Assembly (NCBI RefSeq): GCF_001467585.1
Contig: NZ_LNXY01000020.1
Span: 452,466 to 495,334, forward strand
Direction of reading: 5' to 3'
Length of the DNA: 42,869 nt
Source: Legionella drozanskii LLAP-1
GTDB taxonomy: Bacteria; Pseudomonadota; Gammaproteobacteria; Legionellales; Legionellaceae
Shown here piece by piece: positions 25,952 to 33,475 of the stretch. The position numbers were made by a program, and so were the translations under genes. Positions within the stretch are counted from its first letter, which is position 1. Each line of letters begins with the position of its first letter. A model generated the notes under the pieces. That model saw only the letters and a program-made list of their open reading frames with translations. It did no database searches and was not told where the DNA came from.

Positions 25952-27407
25952 GTAGGGGCTCCTCATTTTGTACGGTTGAGAACAAAGGGGCTGTGGGCTG
26001 TCCTTGCTGACTTAAGAATGCATTCTCCTTGCGCGCTGTTTGCATTAGAGGTTCTTGTCCGTTGGTTTTGAATAAGGAGCCCGCTTCTTCTCTTGGTTCA
26101 GGGCGGGTTCCATCAGCGCGACTGATGATTGTTGTCACAGTGGCCTCGTTTTCGGCTCTTCCTTCATTAATTGATTTCCCTGATTCATAAACCTGATGTT
26201 CTTTGTCAATCCAAAATCCCTTGGTAAATAAAACAGAAACACGGCGTCCGGCTCTTGCCACCACCAAGGGGTGATAAATATCAGCAATACGCATCACGTA
26301 ATCTGAAATACGGTTGGCAGGATTACTGAGCGCGCCACCGGCTGCTGATTGCGCCAATGTGGAAGCTTGCCCGTAAGTCGTGATAGTACCTGCCCCTGGA
26401 TTGATTGTTTGCGCGGTATTTAAATTCTTTAAGCCATCACCAAAGCCGGCTAAAATACCTGCGGCAGCCGAATAGCCAAGCAAAGGCTTGGTTTTTAAAA
26501 TGGATGTTCCACGCAAATCCTGCATAGCATCTAAATCAAAGACCGAGCCGTAGGCTTTTTGTTCAAAATTGATATCCTTTCCTGCGCATGACAGGGTTTC
26601 TACATGCAAAACAACCGAACTTCCTGATAAATCCCCATAGGTGGACACAAGGGCAAAACAGCCTTCCAGGCGCGAATGCTGATCATTAGGCATAATGCCA
26701 GCACTAGTTAATCGAATCATGGCCGTGCCCATGTTTTTTGAGCCATTAATTCCAGCATCCCCTAAAATTCCAGTCAGTAATACGCCCTCCACAAAAGTGC
26801 CTGCCCAGACGTAATTTCTAGAGGTTCGCGCTTCAATATTCTTTTTTCTGCGATTGTTAAATTGCACGGTTTCAAGTCCGGATTTCGCCAGTAGTTCACG
26901 CTCGATTTGCTGCCTTTGCTTTTGTTTCGCTTGGATTTCTTCTCGGGTTGGTGGGCTTACAGTAACAAGACTAGCTTGACGCGTAGAAAGGAGAGCGATT
27001 TGTAATTGTTCGTTGGTTTTTTTATTCGCATCTTCAAGTTGTACGAGCTTTTCTTGCATCGCGGCAACCAACGCTTTGGTGTCTGAATCAGGTTCTGGTG
27101 TAGTGGCTTGCGTTTGCTTTTTTTCATGGGTTGAGACGAGCTCTTTTAAGTCATCAATTTGATGCTGCTGTTGCTCAAGTAAGGCTTCGTCACTGGCTTG
27201 ATTGAATTGACTATCAAACACGCCATCAAAGTGGGCTTCTTCTTGCACAGGACGCTTTGTATAGTCTGTTTTAGAGTAGCAATAAAATCCATAGGAAACC
27301 CCAGCGACCAGCAATAAAACTGCAGCATGCTTAAGCTGTTCTTTTTTTGCCAATTTATTGGCATTTTTGGGCTTTAAAGACCGCCATTTTTTTATTTTTT
27401 CAAACAT
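25944..27407 (-). CDS. traB: TraB: VirB10-type channel scaffold protein
   Basis: A 487-aa protein spanning the envelope. An N-terminal basic cytoplasmic tail and membrane segment (about 28-46) lead to a coiled coil (residues 70-135) and then the VirB10/TrbI-type beta-barrel domain (about 190-430), including FVEGVLLTGILGDAG and the late RVSVLFTKGFWID segment. TraB links inner-membrane ATPases with the TraK/TraV outer ring. AAGGA lies 7 bases before the ATG. It lies between traK and traV as in F (475 aa there). Confidence 0.94.
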   Translation of the reverse strand: MFEKIKKWRSLKPKNANKLAKKEQLKHAAVLLLVAGVSYGFYCYSKTDYTKRPVQEEAHFDGVFDSQFNQASDEALLEQQQHQIDDLKELVSTHEKKQTQATTPEPDSDTKALVAAMQEKLVQLEDANKKTNEQLQIALLSTRQASLVTVSPPTREEIQAKQKQRQQIERELLAKSGLETVQFNNRRKKNIEARTSRNYVWAGTFVEGVLLTGILGDAGINGSKNMGTAMIRLTSAGIMPNDQHSRLEGCFALVSTYGDLSGSSVVLHVETLSCAGKDINFEQKAYGSVFDLDAMQDLRGTSILKTKPLLGYSAAAGILAGFGDGLKNLNTAQTINPGAGTITTYGQASTLAQSAAGGALSNPANRISDYVMRIADIYHPLVVARAGRRVSVLFTKGFWIDKEHQVYESGKSINEGRAENEATVTTIISRADGTRPEPREEAGSLFKTNGQEPLMQTARKENAFLSQQGQPTAPLFSTVQNEEPLHD

Positions 27408-27431
27408 CAGCTATTCCTTTGAGAATCAGCA

Positions 27432-28172
27432 CTAGGCTTTGTCTTGATTGCTGTATAAGCCATATAAATAGGCGACTTTTTTGGGCAAAAGGGTTTCGTC
27501 ACTGAGCGACAACCTCTTTGCAAACCGATGAGAAAATAAATCGGTTGTCAGTGCTATTTCATGCTTGGACTTATTCTCCAATCGATAGACATAACCTGTT
27601 AAACCGCCACCTTGATATTGTTTTTCAAGGGTTACTTTGATGTCTTTTTTAATGTAAAAAGGGCTTGGAATGATGTTTTTTTCATTAAAACCCTTCGGCG
27701 TTTCTCCGGCTTTTAAAGCAGCGATTGCTTCATCCACTTCGGTTAGATCAGGCGTATTTGACTTAACGTAGTTCAATTTGGTTGGCGCTTTAGCCACCAG
27801 TCGCAGTGTTTTTCCAATGGCTCCTCCCGGAGTCAAGGTCAAGGACAGGTGATGGCCTTTGTTGGTGGTAAGAAAAAGAGTGATGGGCACTTCAAAATTG
27901 GGTTTTAAATACACAGAGCTCTCCGTGCTTTCAGTCTTATCCATCTCGCTTTTATCAACGGTAAGAGAGCCTTCTGGGTAATTTAATTGAGTGATGGTTT
28001 CACCCTCAACAAACACTCGGTTAAAGTTAAGGTTCGATAAGGAGAGATTAAATTGCTCTCCTTCTTCAAACGCGATTACTGAGGGCGGGGCACCTGAAAA
28101 AACCAGGTTTGAACTTAAGATACCTAACCCAAAAAGGGCATTTTTAGCGTTAAAGAAACTTAAATTAGGCAT
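27432..28172 (-). CDS. traK: TraK: outer-membrane secretin-like protein
   Basis: A 246-aa periplasmic protein, related to VirB9, with signal peptide (ending VFSGAP). The N-terminal half has the ISLSNLNFNRVFVEG-type segment (about residues 43-60), and the C-terminal half has the YVYRLENKSKHEIALTTDLF block, both typical of TraK. AGGAG lies 8 bases before the ATG. It overlaps traE by 8 bases and traB follows after 24 bases. Length matches F TraK (242 aa). Confidence 0.93.
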   Translation of the reverse strand: MPNLSFFNAKNALFGLGILSSNLVFSGAPPSVIAFEEGEQFNLSLSNLNFNRVFVEGETITQLNYPEGSLTVDKSEMDKTESTESSVYLKPNFEVPITLFLTTNKGHHLSLTLTPGGAIGKTLRLVAKAPTKLNYVKSNTPDLTEVDEAIAALKAGETPKGFNEKNIIPSPFYIKKDIKVTLEKQYQGGGLTGYVYRLENKSKHEIALTTDLFSHRFAKRLSLSDETLLPKKVAYLYGLYSNQDKA

Positions 28173-28728
28173 GAGATATCTCCTGAATGGATGCTAAGTT
28201 TAAGAGCCCCTCACTATAGGAAAACTGTAGGCGATAGATTTTGTGTTGAGCCTTTAATTGAAGCCCATGGCTCGTACGATATAAAAGCCCTTCGATTTGC
28301 CCTTGATTTTTATTGACATCAACCGACACCCTTTCACTATAAAAAACCGAACTTATATTTTTTTCATGTACAGTTTTGCGTTCTGCATCTAACAGTTTGG
28401 TAAAGGATTCCTGATAATTCGCAGGAATCAGATGCGACAGCATGGTGTAACGTGTATCAATCGTTTCGGGGTTGTAGGTCAGGCGTAAATCAGCGACTTT
28501 TTGCGTCATTTCCTTTAAGTACTGAGGCGAATAGGCTTTGTCCCCGAGGCTAAATTCAGCCCCCGTACACATCGGTAGCCAATGAACTTGACGGTGTAAC
28601 AGGGTATAAAAATTTAAAGCGCTGAGAACGATAACTGCCAACGTGGAAGAAAGCGCCCAAATCAGGGTCAACTTAAATAAGAGCCTATTTTTTGCAATTG
28701 CATTATCACGAAAAGACGTATTCATCAT
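28165..28728 (-). CDS. traE: TraE: VirB5-like pilus assembly protein
   Basis: A 187-aa inner-membrane protein with one membrane segment (about residues 17-38) and a periplasmic domain. The motif HWLPMCTGAEFSLGDKAYSPQYL and later LSHLIPANYQESFTKLL are typical of TraE. Start chosen at 28728, with AGGTGA just upstream, giving a length almost equal to F TraE (188 aa). The longer start at 28770 would overlap traL by 41 bases. Confidence 0.93.
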   Translation of the reverse strand: MMNTSFRDNAIAKNRLLFKLTLIWALSSTLAVIVLSALNFYTLLHRQVHWLPMCTGAEFSLGDKAYSPQYLKEMTQKVADLRLTYNPETIDTRYTMLSHLIPANYQESFTKLLDAERKTVHEKNISSVFYSERVSVDVNKNQGQIEGLLYRTSHGLQLKAQHKIYRLQFSYSEGLLNLASIQEISHA

Positions 28729-28729
28729 T

Positions 28730-29020
28730 TCACCTGATATAAATTCGGTTGGCAGAGTCGGGTAATGCACGAAATAACAGGCAAGTTAACTCATGGGGAA
28801 GCGACCAATAGATAATGGCGAATAGGCTACGCAGTGGTAAGCCACCGTACTTAACATGCATCGTGATACTTAAGGCAGCGCCTATCATAAATAACTGATA
28901 AGCAAGGCCTGTGAGAAGTCCGATTCCTGTGAGTAAAAAGATAGGTAGCCCTGTGGTAATGGGAATACCTGCTATTTTTGGCTCATCAAAGAGCATGAAG
29001 GTTTGATAGCTTCTTGCCAT
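28730..29020 (-). CDS. traL: TraL: pilus assembly membrane protein
   Basis: A 96-aa VirB3-like protein. F TraL features: a cytoplasmic start with LFDEPKIAGIPI (about residues 11-22), hydrophobic segments at about 25-45 and 46-62, and LFAIIYWSLPHE near the C-terminus. The ATG overlaps the traA stop as TAATG, with little of a ribosome-binding site, so translation is probably coupled to traA. F TraL is 91 aa. Confidence 0.93.
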   Translation of the reverse strand: MARSYQTFMLFDEPKIAGIPITTGLPIFLLTGIGLLTGLAYQLFMIGAALSITMHVKYGGLPLRSLFAIIYWSLPHELTCLLFRALPDSANRIYIR

Positions 29021-29328
29021 TATTTCAGCGCCCAGTGGGTGAACACCATTAAGACAGGAACACCTGCAAGGACTGCAATATTTTTGGTTTTGATGTAAGC
29101 GTAAGCGCCTGCTAATCCTTCGGCTAAGAGAAGAAAGTAAGGAACATCAGAATTAGCACCAAAAGTGGCTCCTACCTCAGCCTTTAATCCTGCTAAGCGA
29201 TTCTCTGCTGCAAAACAATCGGGCATTAGACAAATTAGGGCTAATCCAATCATTAAAAACGGAAGTAATTGGCGGGCATAAAGATACCCTTTAACGCTTA
29301 AATCATTTAAAACTGCAGTGCTTTTCAT
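29020..29328 (-). CDS. traA: TraA: F-type prepilin
   Basis: A 102-aa pilin precursor. The long leader ends CFA-AEN, giving a predicted mature pilin from A41 (62 residues). The mature part matches F pilin in pattern: K-EVGATFGANSDV, then LLLAEGLAGAYAYIKTKNIAVLAGVPVLMVF, i.e. two hydrophobic helices joined by a basic TKN loop. No traQ or traX is recognised, so how the pilin is inserted or acetylated is unclear. AAGGAG lies 6 bases before the ATG. Confidence 0.92.
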   Translation of the reverse strand: MKSTAVLNDLSVKGYLYARQLLPFLMIGLALICLMPDCFAAENRLAGLKAEVGATFGANSDVPYFLLLAEGLAGAYAYIKTKNIAVLAGVPVLMVFTHWALK

Positions 29329-29493
29329 TACATTCTCCTTTTTTGGTTAAAGAAATCCCCTGAGCCCTAATTTGTGCTCATTTTTTATTCTTTTTAATTA
29401 ATTAATAACTTGTAGCGAATTACACTAAGAGCTACCCATCCATGGCTCCTCTTCCTAGTATAAAATTAAGTGCCATAATCAACTGATTCATTA
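29329..29493. other. Leader upstream of traA
   Basis: 165 bp, AT-rich, with no ORF supported by a ribosome-binding site. On the minus strand, TATACT (29457-29462) lies 14 bp from a TTGATT (29477-29482), a poor promoter spacing. A separate traA promoter is therefore possible but weakly supported. Confidence 0.4.
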
Positions 29494-29607
29494 TTAAAAA
29501 ATCCCTGTAATTCTTTTAACCAAACCTTGTTCTAGTGTAGGTCTTGCATCCCCAAACTTTAAATTTGCCTTATCTGTATTATTGAAATCTTGATCTACTC
29601 CACTCAT
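29494..29607 (-). CDS. 37-aa peptide upstream of traA
   Basis: A short frame with a very good ribosome-binding site (GAGGAG, 5 bases before ATG). The product begins MSGVDQDFNNTDKANLKFGD and ends VKRITGIF; it is soluble and has no signal or membrane segment. It stands between the secreted-protein genes and traA, in the same direction. The strong start suggests real translation. I do not recognise it; it may be a small regulator or pilus accessory peptide. Confidence 0.5.
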   Translation of the reverse strand: MSGVDQDFNNTDKANLKFGDARPTLEQGLVKRITGIF

Positions 29608-29663
29608 CTTAGCTCCTCAATATTTAAAGCCTTTGTGTGTAATATCGAAAACACTAGGACGCA

Positions 29664-29945
29664 CTACCTCTTTAACAACCTGTTGGTTTCACGTATTTCT
29701 TCAATTAACAGGTCCAATTTTTTTTCAATATTTGCCGATTGATTTAAAAGAGCTGCAAATTGCAAAGCCTTAAACTCCGTTGGTTTTTGAAAGCTTAAAG
29801 CTCTTATATAAGGCGGCATCGCCTCATCAATCTGCTGTATGAAATGCAAAGCGGGTTTTCCAATCGCATCCTGATTGAGTTTTAAGGGTGCTGCATTCGC
29901 TAGCGCTGCAGAGACTAGACCTAGTGCTAGAATGATAGTTTTCAT
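29664..29945 (-). CDS. Small secreted protein of unknown function (93 aa)
   Basis: A 93-aa protein with a clear signal peptide (MKTIILALGLVSAALANA) and an amphipathic helical rest, ending in a coiled segment (NIEKKLDLLIEEIRETNRLLK). AAGGATG lies 5 bases before the ATG, and the ATG overlaps the stop of the gene before it by 4 bases. It would act in the periplasm, perhaps in pilus assembly, given that traA is next but one. No family is recognised. Confidence 0.7.
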   Translation of the reverse strand: MKTIILALGLVSAALANAAPLKLNQDAIGKPALHFIQQIDEAMPPYIRALSFQKPTEFKALQFAALLNQSANIEKKLDLLIEEIRETNRLLKR

Positions 29946-30355
29946 TGCTCATCCTTTTTGTTTAACTTCAATGACATCTCAAGCTCATCAAGTTGCGTTT
30001 CTATAGTAATGAGCTTGGCTAAAAGAGGCTTCACCTGAGAGGCAAAATTGGAGCAGTAAGGCCGATACATGCTAATCGCCTTCAATTCATATTCCCCATA
30101 GTTAAGTGAGGTTGATGCCTGCTTGTATTTCCCTTTTGTAATTCGAATGCTTGCTGATTCGAGGTAAGATGCAGCAACCATCACATCACCAGCGCACGCA
30201 TCCTGGGATTTACTTTCCGCTAACTGATATAGCGCTCTTGCCATGTGGTCACACTCTGAACTTAAATAATGAGAGTCCTGCGTTAAGGCGTTCGCTGAGA
30301 AAGCAAGCAATGAACCCGCTGCTAACATAAGACATTTTTTATTATTTTTGATCAT
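29942..30355 (-). CDS. Secreted protein of unknown function (137 aa)
   Basis: A 137-aa protein with signal peptide (ending AFSANA) and four cysteines in the mature part, all plausible disulfide partners in the periplasm. The rest is helical (MARALYQLAESKSQDACAG..., then ASTSLNYGEYELKAISMY). Start chosen at 30355, with AAAGGA 6 bases upstream, over a TTG seven codons earlier. It is coupled to the 93-aa secreted protein. The pair lies between csrA and the pilin gene. I do not recognise it. Confidence 0.7.
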   Translation of the reverse strand: MIKNNKKCLMLAAGSLLAFSANALTQDSHYLSSECDHMARALYQLAESKSQDACAGDVMVAASYLESASIRITKGKYKQASTSLNYGEYELKAISMYRPYCSNFASQVKPLLAKLITIETQLDELEMSLKLNKKDEQ

Positions 30356-30402
30356 GTTCTTTCCTTTAATTATCAATTAAACAATCTTTTTTCTTTAACC
30401 AA

Positions 30403-30630
30403 TTAATGATTTTTACAGCCATAGACCGTTATCAATTTTTCATTATCGACCATTGAAATAGCTCTATTATTCTCATAAATTTGGTTGTAAATTTCTTGGC
30501 GATGTACAGGCATGTCTCGCGGGGCTTCAATGGCGAATTTGACCTGGTTTCCTTTAATGCCTTCGATTGTTAATTTGATATCATGACCAATCATAATTGA
30601 CTCACCTCTACGTCTCGTTAAAATCAACAT
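30403..30630 (-). CDS. csrA: CsrA-family RNA-binding regulator
   Basis: A 75-aa CsrA homologue. [15 protein letters not shown] (1-15), [14 protein letters not shown] (24-37) and VHRQEIY (42-48) match E. coli CsrA, with the RNA-contacting L4 and R44 kept. A 14-residue C-terminal extension ([14 protein letters not shown]) is additional. CsrA proteins bind GGA motifs in mRNA leaders and control translation. On Legionella mobile elements, csrA-like genes lie next to conjugation genes and couple transfer to the host life cycle. AAGGAAGAG lies upstream of the ATG. Confidence 0.93.
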   Translation of the reverse strand: MLILTRRRGESIMIGHDIKLTIEGIKGNQVKFAIEAPRDMPVHRQEIYNQIYENNRAISMVDNEKLITVYGCKNH

Positions 30631-30662
30631 CGCTACTCTTCCTTCTCTTAAATTTTTTTTAT

Positions 30663-30878
30663 TTACTCAATAGGATTTAAATCCAATTGAATGACGCTAT
30701 TTTCACTACATTCAATACCAAACCTTACTAAGTCTTCATGCATGCCACAGAGCATGATTTCAATTTCTTGATTGATAATTAGACTTTGGCCAATGCGCCT
30801 ATCAATCTCCGTAACCACCTTTGTCGGAGCGCCTTTTTTGTTTTCAATTTGCTTATCCCCTCCTTTCTTATTTGTCAC
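30663..30878 (-). CDS. Divergent CsrA paralogue
   Basis: A 71-aa protein, alignable with CsrA after a lysine-rich N-terminal extension: RRIGQSLII against RRRGESIMI, and [19 protein letters not shown] against the corresponding [19 protein letters not shown]. The VHR block with R44 is missing (VIQLDL instead), and the LILTR start is replaced by VTEID. It may bind RNA differently or form mixed dimers with CsrA. This recalls CsrT-type regulators of Legionella elements. Start chosen at GTG 30878, with AGAGGTGG 7 bases upstream; a more distal ATG lies only 8 nt from the predicted transcript start. Confidence 0.75.
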   Translation of the reverse strand: MTNKKGGDKQIENKKGAPTKVVTEIDRRIGQSLIINQEIEIMLCGMHEDLVRFGIECSENSVIQLDLNPIE

Positions 30879-30896
30879 GAAAAAACCACCTCTCAT

Positions 30897-31107
30897 TGTT
30901 GTTTTTCAGTAGTATCTCAATAAAAAAACTTGCACATAATCCCCAAATTTGGGGATTGTTTTTTAATTTTATTTGTGATAATGATTTTTATTTTTTGGTG
31001 ACGATATAATTAGAAGATACTCGAAAATTGATCCAAGTTTCTCGAATAGAACTGGCATTAAAGGAGATAGAAAAGAAAGCAGAAAAGAGAAAGATAAATA
31101 CCCGCTA
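30897..31107. other. Promoter region between the LuxR-type gene and the csr pair
   Basis: 211 bp that carry a 20-bp perfect palindrome (30938-30957) and a minus-strand -10-like GATACT (30911-30916). No gene is seen. Runs of T follow the palindrome on the plus strand, but nothing is transcribed into it from the left on that strand. Confidence 0.5.
30911..30957 (-). promoter_or_regulatory. Candidate LuxR-type operator and promoter of the csr/tra operon
   Basis: AATCCCCAAATTTGGGGATT (30938-30957) is a perfect 20-bp palindrome. On the minus strand a -10-like GATACT follows at 30911-30916, placing the predicted start point near 30904 and the palindrome centre near -43. A lux box overlapping the -35 element at -42.5 is the classical setting for LuxR-type activators. 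The neighbouring gene encodes such a protein. Binding is inferred. Confidence 0.55.
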
Positions 31108-31743
31108 TTAGTACGGTTGTTGATTTATGGAAACAGGATTTATTTTACCGATAATGCCGCGTTGAATTGACTCAAACATCGCTTGAATTAAATTGTCACA
31201 ATTTAATGAAGTTCGAATGCGTTTTAAGTATTGTTCAACGGTGTGAGGGCTAATATTGAGTTCTTTCGCTATCACTTTGGTCTTTTTACCTTGGGCTGCT
31301 AAGAGTAAACATAACTGCTCTCGCTGTGAGAATGTAATCGTATCAAGATATTCCTGACGTATAACAGCATCTCTAAGCCTCTTATTACTTAAAATGAATG
31401 AAAAGCGATAGTCAGGATTATTATCAATGATCACATCCATCATCGAATCGACAAACTGAATGCAAAAGAGTTCAAATTTATCCCCATCCTTTTCTCGCCA
31501 ATGAAAGAACGCACTGGTCGAGTCCACTCTAAGGCCTTCAAATACAAAAGAACATTCATTATGAAGTCTTTCTATCGCAATAACAGTTAATGGGGAGTCG
31601 GTACAGACGCCCTCTTTCACAGGACTAGCCAATTCGAAGGTACTTCGATCACTAAATAAAAGACGCATCTTAAAGCCTGTTATTCCATAGTTGGCCAAAG
31701 GCTTAACCAGCGTGGCAATTCTTTCTTGAATAACGAGATTCAT
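31108..31743 (-). CDS. LuxR-family transcription regulator
   Basis: A 211-aa regulator. The C-terminal GerE/LuxR helix-turn-helix is clear: TFSQREQLCLLLAAQGKKTK, then VIAKELNISPHTVEQYLKRI (about residues 138-175). The N-terminal 130 residues look like a sensor domain but show neither a receiver fold nor obvious autoinducer-binding residues. AGGA lies 7 bases before the ATG. It lies upstream of the csr and tra genes, so it is a good candidate activator of transfer. A ligand is unknown. Confidence 0.85.
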   Translation of the reverse strand: MNLVIQERIATLVKPLANYGITGFKMRLLFSDRSTFELASPVKEGVCTDSPLTVIAIERLHNECSFVFEGLRVDSTSAFFHWREKDGDKFELFCIQFVDSMMDVIIDNNPDYRFSFILSNKRLRDAVIRQEYLDTITFSQREQLCLLLAAQGKKTKVIAKELNISPHTVEQYLKRIRTSLNCDNLIQAMFESIQRGIIGKINPVSINQQPY

Positions 31744-31766
31744 TGAAATTCCTTTTTTGTTTAATG

Positions 31767-31964
31767 CTAATGTACAGTGAAAGACGATTTTTCTGGTTGC
31801 AGCTTAAATAAAAGAAAAGCATAGGCCCTTGAAGCCTCTTTTGCCCTAGCATCTAGCGATTCCTCTTCAAGCACACGATGAGCTGAATCAAGTTTTACAG
31901 CACACTGTAGTAAACTCATTAGTTCAAAAGGACTAAAATGCTTTATGGAGAGGCGATTAATCAT
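31767..31964 (-). CDS. Small protein of unknown function (65 aa)
   Basis: A 65-aa, mostly helical soluble protein (SPFELMSLLQCAVKLDSAHR, then AKEASRAYAFLLFKL). AGGAG lies 7 bases before the ATG. It is 23 bases upstream of the LuxR-type gene and downstream of the winged-helix gene, in the same direction, so it is part of the regulatory front of the operon. No family is recognised. Confidence 0.65.
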   Translation of the reverse strand: MINRLSIKHFSPFELMSLLQCAVKLDSAHRVLEEESLDARAKEASRAYAFLLFKLQPEKSSFTVH

Positions 31965-32033
31965 AATTTGACTCCTAGTCGATAGTTGATTTGATTAAGG
32001 TGATAACAATCAATTTATTCATTTTCAGTCCAG

Positions 32034-33056
32034 TTATAGGTGTAAAGCTTCGCTTTCATGCAATCGTTTCTCAATCCGGCTGATTTTCTCCTTAGCCCTT
32101 TGGATAATGGACTCAAAGCAATTACTCCCCTCTTTTTCAAATTGTTGTAAGGATTTGAAATGTTTCATTTCGGCATAAGTTGCTTGTAATTCTGATTTAA
32201 GTTCTTCAAACGCAGACTCATTCCCTCGCTGTTCATTAATCACCATCCCAGCAGGGGTTTGCCATTCACCGCGAGAAATGACTAAGCGAATTGCGTTAAG
32301 TTTTCGGTGAAAATCTTGCCCGCATGCGGTAAAGTGCTTGGGATTTAGCAAGCAATAACGAATCTCTTGAGCAAGCACATCTGCATTTGCCAAATTGAAT
32401 GATTTCACCAACGCGTTAATTCGAGATTCCTGATTTAGGGTTAGTAGGTGCCCTATTACAGCATCCTCAGGTACTACATGATTCACGGCATGGTTTTCTT
32501 GTTCGAAGGTGGCATTAGAAGCTGAATAATTGAAGTGAGAAATAACAGCAGCAGCTTCGTTAGTGGGAATTAGTTCTTGGGTATGTTCTATTGCTGCTGT
32601 TATTAATTTATTATTTTTATTATTTATATAATTATTATTATTTACTATTGCAGATGCCTTTCCAGGCGACGAACATTCCGGCGCCTGGAAATCCGTCTCC
32701 GTGTTGTCAGGCGACAGATCATCAGGCTTGGGAGGTTCATTGTCTGATTTTTGGGGTAATTCATGCACCACATAATCTAACGACTTATACTCCCCACTTT
32801 CTGGTTTGCGTATCCATTCTGTGGTGATATAGCCTGCGTTTTTTAATTCTTTGAGCAACCCTCGCACTGAATCACGACCATTGCTTGCTTTTTCAACCAG
32901 TTTTTCAACTCTTATATGGCAGTCATCAGGCAATCCCATCAAATAGGAATGCAAGCCTTTAGCGGCCCAAGATAAATCCGGCTGGTTTAAACAAGTTTTA
33001 TCTACAATAAGAAAATTTCCTTTTTTATTGATGCGAAGTACAGTCATGGCGGACAT
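32034..33056 (-). CDS. Winged-helix DNA-binding protein at the head of the transfer operon
   Basis: A 340-aa protein. The N-terminal 90 residues form a winged-helix (LSWAAKGLHSYLMGLPDD, then NGRDSVRGLLKELKNAGYIT), as in plasmid and phage replication or regulatory proteins. A low-complexity Asn-rich linker (about 137-152) precedes a C-terminal domain with LNAIRLVISRGEWQTPAGM and a coiled coil. The candidate replication protein at 40950-42158 has the same layout and a W-x-T-P-x-G motif. It may be a transfer regulator (perhaps LvrA-like) or a second Rep-type protein. It has a weak ribosome-binding site and overlaps a leader ORF. Confidence 0.7.
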   Translation of the reverse strand: MSAMTVLRINKKGNFLIVDKTCLNQPDLSWAAKGLHSYLMGLPDDCHIRVEKLVEKASNGRDSVRGLLKELKNAGYITTEWIRKPESGEYKSLDYVVHELPQKSDNEPPKPDDLSPDNTETDFQAPECSSPGKASAIVNNNNYINNKNNKLITAAIEHTQELIPTNEAAAVISHFNYSASNATFEQENHAVNHVVPEDAVIGHLLTLNQESRINALVKSFNLANADVLAQEIRYCLLNPKHFTACGQDFHRKLNAIRLVISRGEWQTPAGMVINEQRGNESAFEELKSELQATYAEMKHFKSLQQFEKEGSNCFESIIQRAKEKISRIEKRLHESEALHL

Positions 33057-33093
33057 CCGTATTATTAATGTGAGAATTGAGCGAAATGTTCAT
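33025..33093 (-). CDS. 22-codon leader ORF overlapping the winged-helix gene
   Basis: ATG at 33093 is preceded by a strong GGAGGA (4 bases away) and starts MNISLNSHINNTDVRHDCTS. The frame ends at 33025, inside the start of the winged-helix gene, whose own ATGs (33056, 33047) have no good ribosome-binding site. Translation of the downstream gene may depend on reinitiation after this leader. Confidence 0.45.
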   Translation of the reverse strand: MNISLNSHINNTDVRHDCTSHQ

Positions 33094-33472
33094 ATGATCC
33101 TCCAGCGTGGAATTGTAGGAATTTTTTTGCGCAGCTCTTTGGCAAGATTCTTTGTAAAATACTTTTCGTTTCTTCTAAAAGCCGAAATAAAAATGTAAGT
33201 CTTTGAATAATGATGAGAATTGTTTTCCGATTTCAATTTAATTCCTTAAGAAAGTAATTTTAAGTCATCATGAGGATTCAGATTTCTCTATAAATTTTAT
33301 ATTACAAATTAATGGTTAATTTTTCAAATCTTTTTTTACCACAAAAGTAAATTTAAAATACTTTAAGTTAACCCATGTTAAGTGGTCGCATGTTTTTTAA
33401 ACATTCATATGGTAAATTTCATGCAAGATTTATTAACCAATTTGGTTTATTATAAAGTCGCATTCTATCTAA
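33094..33472. other. Divergent intergenic region with an operator-like dyad
   Basis: AT-rich, no gene seen. AACCAA-T-TTGGTT (33435-33447) is a perfect 6-bp dyad about 30 bases before the S24-like repressor gene, a plausible autoregulatory operator. The other end carries the leader of the winged-helix gene. TTAAC-CCAT-GTTAA (33367-33380) is a second short dyad. Confidence 0.45.
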
Positions 33473-33475
33473 TTG

